Shown here: in pieces, positions 61,486-64,000 of the stretch
How the letters are laid out: the number at the start of each line of letters is the position of its first letter
Position numbering within the stretch: the first letter of the stretch is position 1
Made by a program: the position numbers and the translations under genes
DNA from: Acidobacteriota bacterium
Lineage (GTDB): Bacteria; Acidobacteriota; Terriglobia; Terriglobales; Acidobacteriaceae
Length of the DNA: 64,000 nt
Direction of reading: 5' to 3'
Assembly: GCA_021806005.1 (NCBI GenBank)
Contig: JAJZDM010000001.1
Coordinates: 86,114 to 150,113 of the forward strand
Notes under the pieces: generated by a model
Told to the model about the DNA's origin: nothing
The model's input: only the letters and a program-made list of their open reading frames with translations
Databases searched by the model: none

Positions 61486-64000
61486 TTAGCGAGAGTCCTG
61501 AAGGAACTTTTCGGCGTTCTTGGACATCAGGGCCGTACGTTCCAGTTTGTCCCAGTTGAAGCTCCGTCCATCAATGGCGCGTTTCACGGTGCGAATCAGA
61601 ACCCAGGAGAAGAGCTGACGGTAGGTAAATCTCTGGATCCAGATGTGAACCAGCAGCCAGGCGTCACCTTTGCTGGCAGGGTGCTTACGTTCCAGCATGA
61701 AGGCCAGGGCGGAGGCGGCAAAGTCAATCAGGAGGAAGGCGACGAAGAAGCTGATGAGCTTGTAGAGATCCGAGGGGTTGGTGGTGCTGGGGTGAAAGTG
61801 TTTGTCAACAAAGTAGTGGATGACTCCGGCGACGAACATGAGATCAATGAGCGGAGAGACCAGGGGCAGGAGGATCTGGAAGATGACGATGTTGGGCAGA
61901 GCGAAGAGGCCCATGGCGACGCGGTTGGCAATGGCCCCACGGTGCTTGAAGACGGCCTGAAGGATGCCGAAGGACCAGCGGAAGCGTTGGCGGGCAAGGT
62001 CGTTGGCGTTAGCGGGAGCTTCTGTGAAGGCCAGTGCCTGATCCTCGTAGATGACGGCGCAGCCCTGTTCGAGCAGATTCATGGTCAGATCGGCGTCTTC
62101 TGCGACGGTATCCGGGTGGTAGCCGCCGCCTGCCTTGACCGATGCGGTGCGCCATGCGCCGATGGCTCCGGGGACAACGGTCACGACGTCGAAGAGGTCC
62201 AGCGCGCGGCGCTCGAAGTTCTGGCTCGTGATGTATTCCAGCGCCTGCCAGCGCGTCCAGAGGTTGACCCGGTTGCCAACCTTGGCGTTTCCGGCAACCG
62301 CACCGATCCTGGGGTTGGCGAAGTGGGCGACCAGACGGCTGATGGCATCGTGGGCGATGACGCCATCGGCGTCGATGCCGATATAGACCTCTTCGTCCTC
62401 GCGGATCTGGGCGAGTCCGAAGTTGAGCGCATCGGCCTTGCCTCCGTTGGGTTTTGTGAGAATGGTCAAGCGACCGGCGGCGATCTCCCCGGGGTAGGCC
62501 TCGGTGGCTATCCTTCCGGTGCCGTCCGTGGAGCCATCGTCGATGACGATGACACGGATGTTCCTGTAGTTGGACATCAGCACGGAGCGGATGGTGCGAG
62601 CGATCACCTTGGCTTCGTTGTAGGCGGGGATCAGGACGACGACACGTGGCTGGTAGGCCGGTGTGGCGAACTCCTTGCGTTTGCGCAGCCGGTCAATGAT
62701 GGCGAAGAAGCCGATGATGATCAGGCGGCCGCTCATCAGCACGTCTCCGATGAAGAACACGCTGATGACAAAGTGATTGAAAAAAGAGATGAGAGCGAAG
62801 GCGATGGAGTCGACGAAGGCGTAGTAGCGCTGACGTCCCTTGATGGGTGGCATGACCTCAGCGGATGTCTTGCCAATGAGTGCTGAGACGGGAACGATCT
62901 TGTAACCGTGGGCGCGCAGGGCCTGAATCAGCACGGGTAGGGCGGCTACCGTGGCGGAGCGGTCACCACCGCCGTCGTGCATCAGGATGATCGAGCCACG
63001 GGTCCAGGGCTTGGTATCAAACTCCGAGATCTGCTGGAAGATGCTGTCGACGATCTCCTGGGGCGACTTGCGGGGATGCACGTCCCAATCGTTGGTGTCG
63101 ATCTTGTCCCCGACGATGACGTAGCCGAGGCGCTGGATGGCCTCGACCGGCGCGGCCTGGTCGTTGGTGTCCGGTTCCTGATCAATGGAGTAGGGGGGGC
63201 GGAAGTAAACCGGCTGAACGCCAAGTTCAGCAGCGAAGAGACGTTCGGTGAGATTGAGTTGCAGAACGACCTGTCGCTGCGAGATTTCGGAGATATCCGG
63301 ATGGGAGTAGGTGTGGTTACCCACCTCGTTTCCATCGCGGTAAACCTGCTTGATGAGGCCGATGTTGTCCTGCGCCTCGTCTCCGATCATGAAGAAGGTG
63401 CCGATGACGTTGTACTGCTTCAGAATCTTGAGGATCTTCGGCGTCCACTCGGGGTCCGGCCCGTCGTCAAAACTGAGGGCGACCTCTTTGGGGTGATAGC
63501 CGTACTGGGTAAGCGTGTAAGGGAGGGGGTAGGAGTCCATGGTCTCCGAGACGACGCTGAGAAACGGCGTGGGGATCGTCGGGTCATCGTCCATGGTGAG
63601 GGTTCGGTGGCCGTTCTGCGGAGGGCTGGTGACCCGCAGAATGTCTCCGTCGCCTTCGGTATCCACGTCCTGGCCGGGCGCAACCGCTGCCAGGGCCTTT
63701 ACAGGATCCGCCTTGAGCGGGTGGTCCCATATCTTCCACAGGGAGTCGTCCTCCAGGCCCAGGCGTTGGAGAGCGAAGGTCTGGATGCCAAGGGCCTCGG
63801 CGACCCGCATCTGGTTAAGCGCGGTGACCGCGTCCAGGAACCACACGGTATGCTTCACCCCGGCGTCCTCATCGATGTAGGAGAAGTGGGGGTTGAGCGA
63901 GTTGGGATCGAGGCTGATGGTGGCGTCGGAGTCCGATGCGGCCTGCCATGCCTCCTGGGTGGAGAGCATGGTGGCGGTGTAATCGGTCTGCGCAGGCGGG
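61486..64000 (-). CDS. Glycoside-hydrolase-like/polysaccharide deacetylase/GT2 synthase fusion, 5'-truncated
   Basis: At least 837 residues; the frame is open to the window edge, so the N terminus is missing. Visible order: the end of a GH18-like barrel (HTVWFLDAVTALNQM, ALGIQTFALQRLG), NodB-type deacetylase (about 165-400 of the visible part: SFDDGPDP, HTYSHPD, RPPYS, DTNDW, LMHDGGG, all five motifs), a membrane helix pair, and a processive GT2 glycosyltransferase (PAYNEAKVI, DDGSTDGT, DADG, EDADLTM, QRFRW) followed by four to five transmembrane helices. It combines the functions of PgaB (hydrolase plus deacetylase) and PgaC (synthase) and probably makes and deacetylates a beta-linked N-acetylhexosamine polymer. 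Product not proven. Confidence 0.88.
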   Translation of the reverse strand, partial: PPAQTDYTATMLSTQEAWQAASDSDATISLDPNSLNPHFSYIDEDAGVKHTVWFLDAVTALNQMRVAEALGIQTFALQRLGLEDDSLWKIWDHPLKADPVKALAAVAPGQDVDTEGDGDILRVTSPPQNGHRTLTMDDDPTIPTPFLSVVSETMDSYPLPYTLTQYGYHPKEVALSFDDGPDPEWTPKILKILKQYNVIGTFFMIGDEAQDNIGLIKQVYRDGNEVGNHTYSHPDISEISQRQVVLQLNLTERLFAAELGVQPVYFRPPYSIDQEPDTNDQAAPVEAIQRLGYVIVGDKIDTNDWDVHPRKSPQEIVDSIFQQISEFDTKPWTRGSIILMHDGGGDRSATVAALPVLIQALRAHGYKIVPVSALIGKTSAEVMPPIKGRQRYYAFVDSIAFALISFFNHFVISVFFIGDVLMSGRLIIIGFFAIIDRLRKRKEFATPAYQPRVVVLIPAYNEAKVIARTIRSVLMSNYRNIRVIVIDDGSTDGTGRIATEAYPGEIAAGRLTILTKPNGGKADALNFGLAQIREDEEVYIGIDADGVIAHDAISRLVAHFANPRIGAVAGNAKVGNRVNLWTRWQALEYITSQNFERRALDLFDVVTVVPGAIGAWRTASVKAGGGYHPDTVAEDADLTMNLLEQGCAVIYEDQALAFTEAPANANDLARQRFRWSFGILQAVFKHRGAIANRVAMGLFALPNIVIFQILLPLVSPLIDLMFVAGVIHYFVDKHFHPSTTNPSDLYKLISFFVAFLLIDFAASALAFMLERKHPASKGDAWLLVHIWIQRFTYRQLFSWVLIRTVKRAIDGRSFNWDKLERTALMSKNAEKFLQDSR

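Noticed and set aside
61453..62886. Long open frame on the plus strand opposite the polysaccharide synthase
   Set aside because: It is antisense to a gene with all family motifs and its protein is a low-complexity Gly/Asp/Val-rich sequence typical of shadow frames in GC-rich DNA.

Overview
The window is GC-rich, gene-dense chromosomal DNA from a Gram-negative (diderm) bacterium, most likely an Acidobacteriota of the Terriglobia/Acidobacteriaceae kind. Lipopolysaccharide genes (hldD, kdsB), a TolC-type outer-membrane protein and a TonB-dependent receptor show the outer membrane. The Oar-like receptor with an N-terminal carboxypeptidase-regulatory domain, its membrane-anchored DNA-binding-like neighbour, a PEP-CTERM protein and the DUF1844/YgfZ neighbourhood fit acidobacterial genomes; this placement is an inference. 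I see no phage, insertion sequence, CRISPR array or rRNA. One tRNA with a CAT anticodon is present.

Layout. 1-8.6 kb is catabolic: the end of a tyrosine-degradation gene (hpd) overlaps a CoA-transferase pair (scoA, scoB) and is followed by a secreted hydrolase; facing it is a leucine/isovalerate-type operon (carboxyltransferase subunit, acyl-CoA dehydrogenase, HMG-CoA lyase, hydratase). Both routes end in acetoacetate, which ScoAB activates. 8.8-10.8 kb holds miaB and a bifunctional nuclease. 11-16 kb holds a PEP-CTERM protein, an SDR, an RraA-like aldolase, a glycerate kinase and a small cytochrome c. 16-24 kb is envelope sugar and cofactor metabolism (hldD, coaD, an aminotransferase, manC-phosphohexomutase-HAD, kdsB), then the tRNA. 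24-34 kb has an S41-protease-like protein lacking its catalytic residues, a class A penicillin-binding protein, and ribF/MBL/DUF1844/ygfZ. 34-41 kb has nuoI, a methionine synthase split into two genes, a CxxxY-type CcmE, an oxidoreductase and an SGNH hydrolase. 42-49 kb has a membrane-bound regulator divergent from the TonB receptor, then xylB. 49-64 kb has a TolC/EmrA pair, a DedA-rhodanese fusion, a cNMP-domain/thioredoxin-reductase-like fusion, a KimA-like transporter, a response regulator with a degenerate receiver, P5C dehydrogenase and a polysaccharide synthase-deacetylase fusion cut by the window edge.

The most unusual items are the dead S41 protease, the all-in-one glycoside-hydrolase-like/deacetylase/glycosyltransferase protein, the regulator-receptor pair, the redox-Cys-less reductase fusion, and a pair of related intergenic stem-loop repeats placed just after two minus-strand genes. 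All functional calls come from reading motifs by eye; none was checked by database search.
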